From the NCBI RefSeq assembly GCF_000747525.1, contig NZ_CP009278.1:806001-870000 (forward strand): a DNA stretch of 64,000 nucleotides, given 5' to 3'. The notes under the pieces are model-generated. The model worked only from the letters and a program-made list of their open reading frames with translations, made no database searches and was not told where the DNA came from. This document shows, piece by piece, positions 54,086 through 62,139 of this stretch. Position 1 is the first letter of the stretch, and the number at the start of each line of letters is the position of its first letter. The DNA is from Sphingobacterium sp. ML3W (GTDB lineage: Bacteria; Bacteroidota; Bacteroidia; Sphingobacteriales; Sphingobacteriaceae). Position numbers and translations under genes: made by a program.

Positions 54086-56527
54086 CTACTCATCGCGAAG
54101 ACTATTTACAGGATTAGCTCGAATAACCTTCAATGTTTGGTAACTGATTGTGACAATAGCAATAAGAATAGCTGAAAAACCTGCCAGTATGAAGTATAAC
54201 CAATTTATTTCTATGCGATAGTTAAAGTCCTGTAGCCAAGTATCCATCGTCCACCAAGAAATAGGGACAGCAATTACAATAGCAATAAATACTAATTTTA
54301 TAAAGTTGCTGGAAAGCAGTGTTAAAAGCCCTATACTGCTCGCTCCAAGCACCTTCCGGATTCCGATTTCTTTTGTACGCTGTTGGGTGATATAGGTAGC
54401 GAGCCCAAATAAACCCAGTGATGCAATAAAAATAGCGATAAAAGCAAAGCAGGTGAAAATATTTTTTGTACGTTCAACATCCTGATATAAACTTTCAAAA
54501 CCTTCATCTAAAAAACTATAATTGATTTTTTGACTTGGGGAAAACTTGTCCCAGACTTTGGTAATCTGAGCAAGAGATTGATCTATATGACCTGCTTTAA
54601 CTTTTATGGATAGGAGAGAAGGACTGTTTCCAAGCACTAAAGAGACTGGTCCAGATTCTTCTTTTAGCGATTCAAATATAAAATCATCCACCACTCCGAT
54701 GATAGTCAAAGACTGGCCGTTATTTATTTTTGCTCCGATCGGATGAGTGATTCCCAATTGTTCTACAAGCTTTTTGTTAACAATAGTCGCAGAACTGTCT
54801 GAGGCTAATTTGGGATTGAAATTACGCCCTTCAGACAATCGCAGTTCAAAAGTGGATAAATAATCATCATCAACGAGCCAGACTTGCCCTCCTCTAGGAA
54901 GTTCCACGTCTTTTTTATCATCAAGTGAAAAAGCATTGCCATTACGTTTCACACCATCAATAGGTACAGGAAGGTAGTCTCCCACAGAAACATTAGAGAT
55001 ATAAGGAAGGGATTTTAATTCATTTTTTAGGCTACCTAAATCTTGAGATAAGGTTTTAAGTCCACGCAATACGATGACCTGATCTTTACTGTATCCGAGA
55101 TCTTTATTCAAAATAAAATTGATCTGTTGATTTGCGACAAGTGCACTCACGATTAGAATAATGGAGGTTGCAAATTGAAACGTTACAAGACCATTGCGTA
55201 ACAAAGAACTTTTAGGATTAGATTGCTGTTTATTTTTTAATGCTGAAATAGGTTTGAATCCAGAAAGATAGAGTGCGGGATAAATACCCGCTATACTTCC
55301 AATGAATATCAAAGCAACAAGGAGTGTTGGAATAAAATACCAGCTAAATATGGGGATGTCCAAACTTTTATTAGCGAGGTTGTTAAATAAGGGCAACAGT
55401 ACCCAGGCAAATATTAGGCCAATGATCAAAGAGATTAAGCTATAGCAGATTGCTTCGACCATAAATTGGTCAATTAAGGATTTTCGGTCAGAGCCAATCG
55501 TTTTACGAATACCAATTTCTTTAGCTCTTGTCGCTGCATTTGCAGTAGAAAGATTTATGAAATTGATGCAAGCTATCAGCAATATAAAGGCCGCAATAGA
55601 TGCAAATGCCCAGATCATTTTAATATCCCCCCGATTGAGCGTAGATACCTTGTCATCACGAATACCTGAAGAGTACAGATGGATATCAACAGCATTTTGC
55701 AATGTCATTTTTAGCTGATGAACGTAAGACCTTATTTTTCCTCCTGCCTTCAGCGTTTCGGGGATCAGATGACCTTCGATGTATACTTTTTGAATAATGC
55801 TTTGCGTCTGTTCTGGATCACTGTTTTCTTTCAGTTTGACATAAACGGTATAGTTTGTTGCCATCCAATTATTTTGCTCACCAAGATAAAATGGCTCGCC
55901 TGCCAAAGACATAAAAAAAGTATAGCCGTATAGCGTTGAATTGCTCGGGATATCATCGATGACTGCGGTAATCGTATAAGGTTTTGATTTATCATTGTTG
56001 AGGTAGATCTGTTGACCAACTGGGTTATCCTTGAAATATTTAGCAGCTTTACCTTTTGTCAAGACAATTGTATTCGGATTGTCCAGAGCATGATCCAATT
56101 GCCCATAAATAATTGGCGAAGGAAACATTTCCAAAATCGATTGATCAACATAAACGAATCCATCGTCATAATAGTTTTCGGGTTTGGACCCGAGCGTCAA
56201 TTGATTACCTCCAGCACCAAAAAGCGGATTAGGTAATATACGACCCGATTGTTCTACTGCCGGAACCTCATCTTTGATTGCTTTTGCAGCAGGTGCGGTC
56301 AAAGATAATCCCCTCATTACATCGTCTCCATCTGGAATTTGTGACACGATCCGATAGATCCGATCTACATTTGGATAAAACTTGTTATAGCTCGTTTCAT
56401 GTTTAATATATAAAACAATAAGGATACAAATCGCGATGCTAAATGCAAAGCCACCAATCTTAATACTGGAATACAGCTTATTTTTTGTGATATTTCGCCA
56501 AGCGATTTTAAGATTATTTACCAACAT
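54086..56527 (-). CDS. MacB/FtsX-like ABC permease, duplicate copy 2
   Basis: 813 residues, same layout as copy 1 and similar along the whole length: NKLYSSIKIGGFAFSIAICI at the N-terminus, RAKEIGIRKTIGSDRKSLI in the first core, INYSFLDEGFESLYQDVERT in the second periplasmic domain, and terminal VIRANPVNSLRDE. Divergence is spread through the periplasmic domains, as expected if substrate-facing parts change faster. The frame is intact. Own module D upstream; the neighbouring XRE copy is broken. Confidence 0.93.
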   Translation of the reverse strand: MLVNNLKIAWRNITKNKLYSSIKIGGFAFSIAICILIVLYIKHETSYNKFYPNVDRIYRIVSQIPDGDDVMRGLSLTAPAAKAIKDEVPAVEQSGRILPNPLFGAGGNQLTLGSKPENYYDDGFVYVDQSILEMFPSPIIYGQLDHALDNPNTIVLTKGKAAKYFKDNPVGQQIYLNNDKSKPYTITAVIDDIPSNSTLYGYTFFMSLAGEPFYLGEQNNWMATNYTVYVKLKENSDPEQTQSIIQKVYIEGHLIPETLKAGGKIRSYVHQLKMTLQNAVDIHLYSSGIRDDKVSTLNRGDIKMIWAFASIAAFILLIACINFINLSTANAATRAKEIGIRKTIGSDRKSLIDQFMVEAICYSLISLIIGLIFAWVLLPLFNNLANKSLDIPIFSWYFIPTLLVALIFIGSIAGIYPALYLSGFKPISALKNKQQSNPKSSLLRNGLVTFQFATSIILIVSALVANQQINFILNKDLGYSKDQVIVLRGLKTLSQDLGSLKNELKSLPYISNVSVGDYLPVPIDGVKRNGNAFSLDDKKDVELPRGGQVWLVDDDYLSTFELRLSEGRNFNPKLASDSSATIVNKKLVEQLGITHPIGAKINNGQSLTIIGVVDDFIFESLKEESGPVSLVLGNSPSLLSIKVKAGHIDQSLAQITKVWDKFSPSQKINYSFLDEGFESLYQDVERTKNIFTCFAFIAIFIASLGLFGLATYITQQRTKEIGIRKVLGASSIGLLTLLSSNFIKLVFIAIVIAVPISWWTMDTWLQDFNYRIEINWLYFILAGFSAILIAIVTISYQTLKVIRANPVNSLRDE

Positions 56528-56587
56528 AACAATTACGAATATTTAGAAAATCCCATCCATCTTACAACAAGGATTATGTCTTATAAA

Positions 56588-56603
56588 GACAATAGCATTG
56601 CCA
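56588..56603 (-). promoter_or_regulatory. sigma-54-like promoter element, module D
   Basis: TGGCAATGCTATTGTC on the minus strand, 61 nt before the permease start. It differs from module C at two bases, the seventh of the N8 spacer and the last base. Confidence 0.7.
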
Positions 56604-56656
56604 AATATGTATCTATCTGTGTATTAATTAGTTGTTGTTTATGTAGGGTTGATATT

Positions 56657-56693
56657 TGTACGATATTGAACAGTTTACGTCCATTATCGTACA
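56657..56693 (-). promoter_or_regulatory. double 16-bp dyad, module D
   Basis: TGTAC-N6-GAACA and CGTCC-N6-GTACA, 5 bases apart, 53 nt upstream of the -24 element. Substitutions relative to module C are mostly in the N6 and N5 spacers, apart from CGTCC for CGTTC in the second site. Confidence 0.72.
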
Positions 56694-56727
56694 AACCTGT
56701 TAGAATAAAATATTGAGCTATTTGAAA

Positions 56728-56841
56728 AATTGCGTATCATTTATCGTCAGTTCATGGATGCGCTTTGCTCAGTCCAGTCTTGCGTGTAACTATCGATTTA
56801 TTGAAGGAGTTTTTCGCTAAAGTCTCTCCTGATTTAGCCCT
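56728..56841 (-). pseudogene. decayed copy of the XRE gene
   Basis: Aligned codon by codon with the intact gene at 53701-53922, this stretch keeps AATAAATCGAT and CGCAAGACTGGA, but the start codon is AGG instead of ATG, a 2-base deletion after about codon 26 shifts the frame, and a TGA follows at once. The last half of the gene is not recognisable. It lies in the 605-nt gap 56528-57132, which otherwise holds module D and a hairpin. Confidence 0.82.
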
Positions 56842-57048
56842 GATAATACTTATTAAAGTCTATTTGTATGTATAGATAAGATTATTAAATGTTTTTTTTA
56901 AATATACAGTTGTTTTGAATATTGCCGCATATTATGTTTATTTGTATAGAATATCTATAATGTTAGTTTATAGATACTAATGCAGTTGTGGAAGTCAGAT
57001 TTACTTGTACACTGTTGATGAAAATTTACATCGAATTCTAAAAATCTT

Positions 57049-57129
57049 AAGCCGTAGGAAAACACCAATTATAAACCGCCACTCCTCAGTCGGTTTTTGC
57101 ACTTTTTTAATTAGTAGCTCCTACGGCTT
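57049..57129 (-). terminator. branched hairpin after the two-permease operon
   Basis: Outer 11-bp perfect stem AAGCCGTAGGA (57049-57059) / TCCTACGGCTT (57119-57129) enclosing a second hairpin AAACCG / CGGTTT (57073-57096). On the minus strand the outer stem is followed by AAGATTTTT; on the plus strand by T7. It lies 3 nt after the permease stop. Confidence 0.65.
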
Positions 57130-57132
57130 TTT

Positions 57133-59538
57133 TTATTCATCCCTTAACTTCTCAATAGGATTAAACCGTGTAGCTCGGTATATAATGCCTATAATCAATG
57201 TACCCAGTAATAAAGTCAAAAAGCCCAATGGGAGCAAGTAAGTCATGAAATCAATATCAATCCGGTTACTGTAATTCTGTAACCAAATATGCATCAATAA
57301 ATAACTTAAGGGTATTGTCGCAAACAATGCTAAAACAAAAATCATATAAAACTCCTTAGAAAAAAGTAAAATTAAATGGACAGCAGAAGCACCTAGCACT
57401 TTGCGTACTCCAACTTCTTTATTGCGTAAATTAATGGATAAAGTAATCAACCCGATGATACCCAATGAAACAATTAATAAGGATGCAATAGTGGCGACTT
57501 GCGAAGCACGCTGCAACTGGAGTTCCGTCTCATATAGTTTTTGGATGCGTTCATCCATAAATTGATATTCAAATGGTGCATCAGGAAGAAGCTCTTTCCA
57601 CTTTTCAGCTAAGGCCGACATAGAAGAACTCAGATTTCCTGGTTTTAAGCGGAAGCTTAAATATCGGAACTGCATTGATTTGTTAATATCGATCCAGGCA
57701 AGAGCTGGAGTCTCTTCCAACATCGAATTTGGAATAAAATCTGCCGTTACACCCGATATGGTGACATGTTGATGGGCATCATCCAAACTTATTGTTTGAC
57801 CAACGGCGTCTTCGGCATGTTCAAAGCCTAATGCATGCAGTGCTTTTTTATTGATGACAACATAGAAATTTTTCTTATTGTCAGCCGTATTTTTCGAGAA
57901 AAAGTTTCCTGCTAATACTGGAATCTGATAAGTCTGAGCAAACTGATCATCAGATAGAATAATCTGAGTATGGACCTTTTTCTCTGCTTTACTGTTCATC
58001 AATGTCCCGGTATTTCCTCCTACAAATCCTGGAATTTCATAAGAAAGACTTAAAGACGCAATTTGTGGAAGTCTCCGGAATTCATCTCGTGTAGTCTCCA
58101 TCTTTTTAAGACCTTGTTCACTCCAGTCTCGTGGCACTTGTACCGCTAATAACGATTCTTTGTTATAGCCTAAGTTGCCATCTATAAATAAATTAATCTG
58201 TTTGGATATGATGATGGTAGCCATTAAGATGATGATGGCAACGGCAAACTGAATAAAGATGAGGACTCGACGGACGATTTGTTTGCTGTTATTTCTTGTG
58301 AATTTGTTCTTCACAGATGCTAGAATACCATTGCTAGATAATTTGACAGCAGGGTAGATGCCCGCTAAAAGACCGACTATACATGCGAAGAGGAATAGAA
58401 ACATAAAAAACTCAAAAGGAAGAGCCGTCAATGCAGGTAACTTACGCATAAAGATACCTTCAAAAACAGGAGCAACTAAAATATATAGCGGAAGACTAAT
58501 GGTCACCGCAACGACGAGTGTGATGATATATTCGGTGAGCAATTGCCAGATAATCTGGATACGGGATGAGCCCATTACTTTGCGAATCCCGATTTCTTTT
58601 AGACGCGTGAAGTTCTGACTGATTGAAATATTAATAAAGTTGATCACAGCCATCAATAACACGAACCCAGCTATCCAAAATAAAGTGGAAATCATTTTTC
58701 GGATAGCGCCGTTGTTATCATCAAGAAAATAGCTTGTTAAAGGTTTGATATCTGGAGCATAGTTTGCTGAAAATTTTCCATCCGTATTGCGTTTCACAAG
58801 GTCTACAATAGGAGCGCGCAATTGATCGGCAGAAACACCTTTTTGCAATTCGATAAAAGAAACAATATAAGGGTTATGCCAGCTGTCGATCGATCTTCCA
58901 AAATACGTTTCGCTTGCTATCGGTAAAAAAAAATCGCTCTTTGTCGCTTCGTTAAAGTGCATCACCGAATTTTGCGCACTAGCTTTAATAACTCCGGTGA
59001 TGTTGAATGGATGCTTCTCGCCATTGAAATTTTTTATCTCCAGTGTTTCCCCCAACACATCTACTTTCCCAAAATATTTAATAGCCGCCTTTTCTGTTAT
59101 GACTACGGAGAAAGGTTTTGTTAAAGCGGTGTTCGGGTTTCCTTCAAATAAAGAAAAACCAAACATATCCAATAGCGTGGCATCACCAATAGTTGTTGCT
59201 TCCTGAAAAACTTGCTGACCATTGGAAACGATACATGTCAACCCATCGAACCGATAATAATTGGCCACTAATTGTGGATATTCATCCTTCAACGCTTTTG
59301 GTAAGGCACCAATACTGGTGAAAGGAATACCAAAACCTTCTTGTTTATATTGACTCTGAAGTATGTATTGCTGCTCCTTGTTACGTACCTGACTATTAAC
59401 TTGATGCACCTCCCATACATATGCACCGACCAACATAACAAAAGTAATGCTACACAGGAGACCTAACAGGTTGATTAAACTTTCGTACTTGCGCTTTATG
59501 ATGTTGCGCCAAGCGATTTTTATATTGTTGTTTAGCAT
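57133..59538 (-). CDS. MacB/FtsX-like ABC permease, most divergent member
   Basis: 801 residues. Same plan: KRKYESLINLLGLLCSITFVML at the N-terminus, RLKEIGIRKVMGSSRIQII in the first core, NKEVGVRKVLGASAVHLILLF in the second, and a C-terminus ATRFNPIEKLRDE that departs from NPVxSLR in the other six. It has no own promoter module: only 15 nt separate it from the permease gene 59554-61932 upstream, so the two are one operon and may form a heterodimeric or paired system. Confidence 0.92.
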   Translation of the reverse strand: MLNNNIKIAWRNIIKRKYESLINLLGLLCSITFVMLVGAYVWEVHQVNSQVRNKEQQYILQSQYKQEGFGIPFTSIGALPKALKDEYPQLVANYYRFDGLTCIVSNGQQVFQEATTIGDATLLDMFGFSLFEGNPNTALTKPFSVVITEKAAIKYFGKVDVLGETLEIKNFNGEKHPFNITGVIKASAQNSVMHFNEATKSDFFLPIASETYFGRSIDSWHNPYIVSFIELQKGVSADQLRAPIVDLVKRNTDGKFSANYAPDIKPLTSYFLDDNNGAIRKMISTLFWIAGFVLLMAVINFINISISQNFTRLKEIGIRKVMGSSRIQIIWQLLTEYIITLVVAVTISLPLYILVAPVFEGIFMRKLPALTALPFEFFMFLFLFACIVGLLAGIYPAVKLSSNGILASVKNKFTRNNSKQIVRRVLIFIQFAVAIIILMATIIISKQINLFIDGNLGYNKESLLAVQVPRDWSEQGLKKMETTRDEFRRLPQIASLSLSYEIPGFVGGNTGTLMNSKAEKKVHTQIILSDDQFAQTYQIPVLAGNFFSKNTADNKKNFYVVINKKALHALGFEHAEDAVGQTISLDDAHQHVTISGVTADFIPNSMLEETPALAWIDINKSMQFRYLSFRLKPGNLSSSMSALAEKWKELLPDAPFEYQFMDERIQKLYETELQLQRASQVATIASLLIVSLGIIGLITLSINLRNKEVGVRKVLGASAVHLILLFSKEFYMIFVLALFATIPLSYLLMHIWLQNYSNRIDIDFMTYLLPLGFLTLLLGTLIIGIIYRATRFNPIEKLRDE

Positions 59539-59553
59539 AGCAGTCTTTTTAGA

Positions 59554-61932
59554 TTATTCATCACGCAAACTATCAACAGGGTTGCCAAGTGCTGCTCTTA
59601 TCGCTTGGTAACTGATGGTTACTAAGCTGATGATAATAGCCATAAGACCTGCAATGCCAAAATATTGCCATTGGATTTCAATGCGATAGCTATAATCTTT
59701 CAACCACATATCCATCGTCCACCACGCAATAGGAGAAGCAATTAGTATAGCGATAATCACCAATTTGAGAAAGTCAGTCGAAAGTAATGCCGTAATTTGA
59801 GCAATACTAGCCCCCAGTACCTTCCGAACAGCAATTTCTTTCATACGTGTTTCCGCCATATAGGCAATTAAGGCAAATAATCCCAAACAAGAAATAAAAA
59901 TGGTCAAGCCTGCAAAAAGCATAGAAATCGTACCAATGGATTGTGTTTCTTTAAATTTTGTTTCAAAATTTTTATCAATGAATTTATATTCAAAAGGGTA
60001 ATCAGGATTGAATTTTTTGAAAATAGCTGCTATCGTTTTTAAATTGGTTGCGGTATCATTGTTTGGATTTAATCGGTAATGAATATTTGTAAACCAAGAC
60101 CTAGGACCGAATATAACCATAGGTATGATTTCATCAAACGGAGATTCAACAATAAAATCTTTAATTACACCAACTACAGTCCAGTCTTTACCGTCGCCAT
60201 TGATGGTTTGACCCAACGGATTTTGTAAACGCATATTCCGAACAGCAGTTTCTGTTAACAGCATTGCATTGCTGTCGGTCTTATATTTGTATACATCAAT
60301 ATCACGTCCCGTCACCAGTGTGAATCCCAGGTTTTTCACGGCATCAGCATCGGTACTGAAACGATTGAAAGATATTTTTTTATCACTTTCATTACTTCCA
60401 GGCCAGCTGAATCCCCAGCCATTACTGTATCGGTCTGTCACAGGAGACATGTTTTTCGATACCGAAAGTACGGCATTGCTGGCTAGTAATTCATTACGGA
60501 GACTCAAATAATTTTTGTCTAGTTCTCCCGAAAACCGTGACGTTAGTAATCCATTATCATTATACCCCCGATCGCGATCCTTCGTATGTCGGATCTGTTG
60601 GGAAACGATTATAGTTGCTATAGTCAAAATAATCGCGAGTGAAAATTGTATGATTACTAAAATGGAACGCACGCTGATACCTTTATTATAAGTGTTCAAT
60701 TTTCCCTTCAGGGTTTTCAATGGTTTGAATGCGGAAAGGAAAAATGCGGGATAACTTCCTGCTAAGACACCCGTCAGTAAAGTGAACCCTATTAAAAATA
60801 GCCAAGTGCTTCCTGATAGCACGGATATCGTGAGGTTTTTTTCAACCAAATTGTTAAAAGCTGGTAGGACCAATAGGATGCAAATGATGGCAACGATCAT
60901 GGCTGCAAAACTGATTAAGATACTTTCTACAATAAATTGAAAAATTAAACTTTTGCGATCAGCACCTACCACTTTGCGGACACCCACTTCTTTGGCTCTT
61001 CTTTCAGAACGCGCTGTACTTAAGTTCATAAAATTGATGCAGGCTACAAGCAAGATAAATGCTCCAATCCAAGTAAATAAATGAACCAATTGAATACGAC
61101 CTGCAGTATATGCTCCATTTATGCTTTTATTATATAAATAGGTGTCTTTGTATGGGAATGCGAAAATCTCATTTGTTGACTTAATTTTATTGTTGCCTAC
61201 GTTTACATGTTTTTGGCTAACAAGTTTGATCTTATTATTAAATTTTGATAGAGACGTCCCTTCTTTCAGTAAAATATAAGTATAGGTCGAATTATTGGAC
61301 CAGTTTTCGTCAACAAATCCTAATTTTTTCGCAAAGTCCCATGATAGGAGATAATCAAATTGGATACTGCTATAACTTGTAGGATCTTTAATTACAGCCT
61401 GAACTGTGACCAAGTTATCGGATTCTATTTTAATAGATTTTCCTATAGGATCTTCATCTCCAAAAAGAGATTTAGCATATTTTTCAGTGATTACAACTGA
61501 ATTGGCATCTTTAAGAAGATTCGTTTTGTCTCCTATTACCAAAGGGTAACTAAACATCTTAAAAAAACCAGGATCAACAAAACTGGCACTGGATACTAAT
61601 TTTTTGTTACCATAAGTTGTTAAGAATTCATTGCCATCATCTATACGGCTAAAACTTTCAATTTCTGGAAAATCATTTTTTAAGGTAGGACCCATTATTT
61701 TGGGCGTATTGGTCCACGCATGTATCTCCCCTTGGTAAGTGTCGTGATTACTGATGATGTAGAGTCTGTCGCTCTTCTCATGAAAGCGATCCATGGTCAA
61801 CATATTCTGTAGCCACAATGCGATGAGCAAAGCACCTGCCATGCCAATAGCCAAGCCAATGATATTGATGAAAGAAAAAGTTTTATTTTTTAATAAATTA
61901 CGCCAAGCGATTTTGATATAATTTTTAATCAT
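59554..61932 (-). CDS. MacB/FtsX-like ABC permease
   Basis: 792 residues. N-terminal helix KNKTFSFINIIGLAIGMAGALLIAL, first periplasmic domain, three helices from about 280, core RAKEVGVRKVVGADRKSLI, second half from VRSILVIIQFSLAIILTIA, core RMKEIAVRKVLGASIAQIT, C-terminus AALGNPVDSLRDE. It is closest to the partial permease at 62140 (both RAKEV(G/A)VRKVVGA). First gene of a two-permease operon under module E. Confidence 0.93.
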   Translation of the reverse strand: MIKNYIKIAWRNLLKNKTFSFINIIGLAIGMAGALLIALWLQNMLTMDRFHEKSDRLYIISNHDTYQGEIHAWTNTPKIMGPTLKNDFPEIESFSRIDDGNEFLTTYGNKKLVSSASFVDPGFFKMFSYPLVIGDKTNLLKDANSVVITEKYAKSLFGDEDPIGKSIKIESDNLVTVQAVIKDPTSYSSIQFDYLLSWDFAKKLGFVDENWSNNSTYTYILLKEGTSLSKFNNKIKLVSQKHVNVGNNKIKSTNEIFAFPYKDTYLYNKSINGAYTAGRIQLVHLFTWIGAFILLVACINFMNLSTARSERRAKEVGVRKVVGADRKSLIFQFIVESILISFAAMIVAIICILLVLPAFNNLVEKNLTISVLSGSTWLFLIGFTLLTGVLAGSYPAFFLSAFKPLKTLKGKLNTYNKGISVRSILVIIQFSLAIILTIATIIVSQQIRHTKDRDRGYNDNGLLTSRFSGELDKNYLSLRNELLASNAVLSVSKNMSPVTDRYSNGWGFSWPGSNESDKKISFNRFSTDADAVKNLGFTLVTGRDIDVYKYKTDSNAMLLTETAVRNMRLQNPLGQTINGDGKDWTVVGVIKDFIVESPFDEIIPMVIFGPRSWFTNIHYRLNPNNDTATNLKTIAAIFKKFNPDYPFEYKFIDKNFETKFKETQSIGTISMLFAGLTIFISCLGLFALIAYMAETRMKEIAVRKVLGASIAQITALLSTDFLKLVIIAILIASPIAWWTMDMWLKDYSYRIEIQWQYFGIAGLMAIIISLVTISYQAIRAALGNPVDSLRDE

Positions 61933-62012
61933 GGTTTTCTCTTTAGCTTATTAATCATATGAGTTCACAGATACTATTGCGCTACAATTTACTTACAGTT
62001 GAAATTTACAAT

Positions 62013-62028
62013 ACCAATCTTCAATCCA
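62013..62028 (-). promoter_or_regulatory. sigma-54-like promoter element, module E
   Basis: TGGATTGAAGATTGGT on the minus strand. TGG-N8-TTG is kept but the spacer bases differ from the other modules. Its distance of 54 nt to the dyad pair equals that of module B, which supports the call. Confidence 0.55.
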
Positions 62029-62082
62029 TTTATATAACTATCTGCTGGTCAAATGCTAACAATTAATTACAGAAGGTTTAAG

Positions 62083-62119
62083 TGTTCGATTTCGAACAGT
62101 GTCTGTTCAAGACCGAACA
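62083..62119 (-). promoter_or_regulatory. double 16-bp dyad, module E
   Basis: TGTTC-N6-GAACA occurs twice, separated by 5 bases. The first, TGTTCGATTTCGAACA, is palindromic in 7 of 8 base pairs. These are the cleanest single sites of the five modules. Confidence 0.75.
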
Positions 62120-62139
62120 ACGCTAATCTTCTGATTGTA

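Larger units (their letters stand above)
51004..56953 (-). repeat. tandem duplication of a permease-XRE unit
   Basis: Unit 1 (51004 to about 54033) and unit 2 (54086 to 56953) have the same order: permease, sigma-54-like module, XRE gene, AT-rich leader ending in TATTTGTATAGAATA. Intergenic parts align too, for example GCATTGCCAAATATGTA in both. Left-hand flanks beyond the permease stops do not align. Confidence 0.85.

Noticed and set aside
57005..57241. Open frame of 78 codons on the plus strand
   Set aside because: It runs through the branched hairpin and the 3' end of a permease gene on the other strand; no family likeness or start signal.
61972..61987. Alternative -24/-12 element TTGTAGCGCAATAGTA for module E
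   Set aside because: It lacks the GG of the -24 box and lies 95 nt from the dyads instead of 52-54; the element at 62013-62028 fits better.
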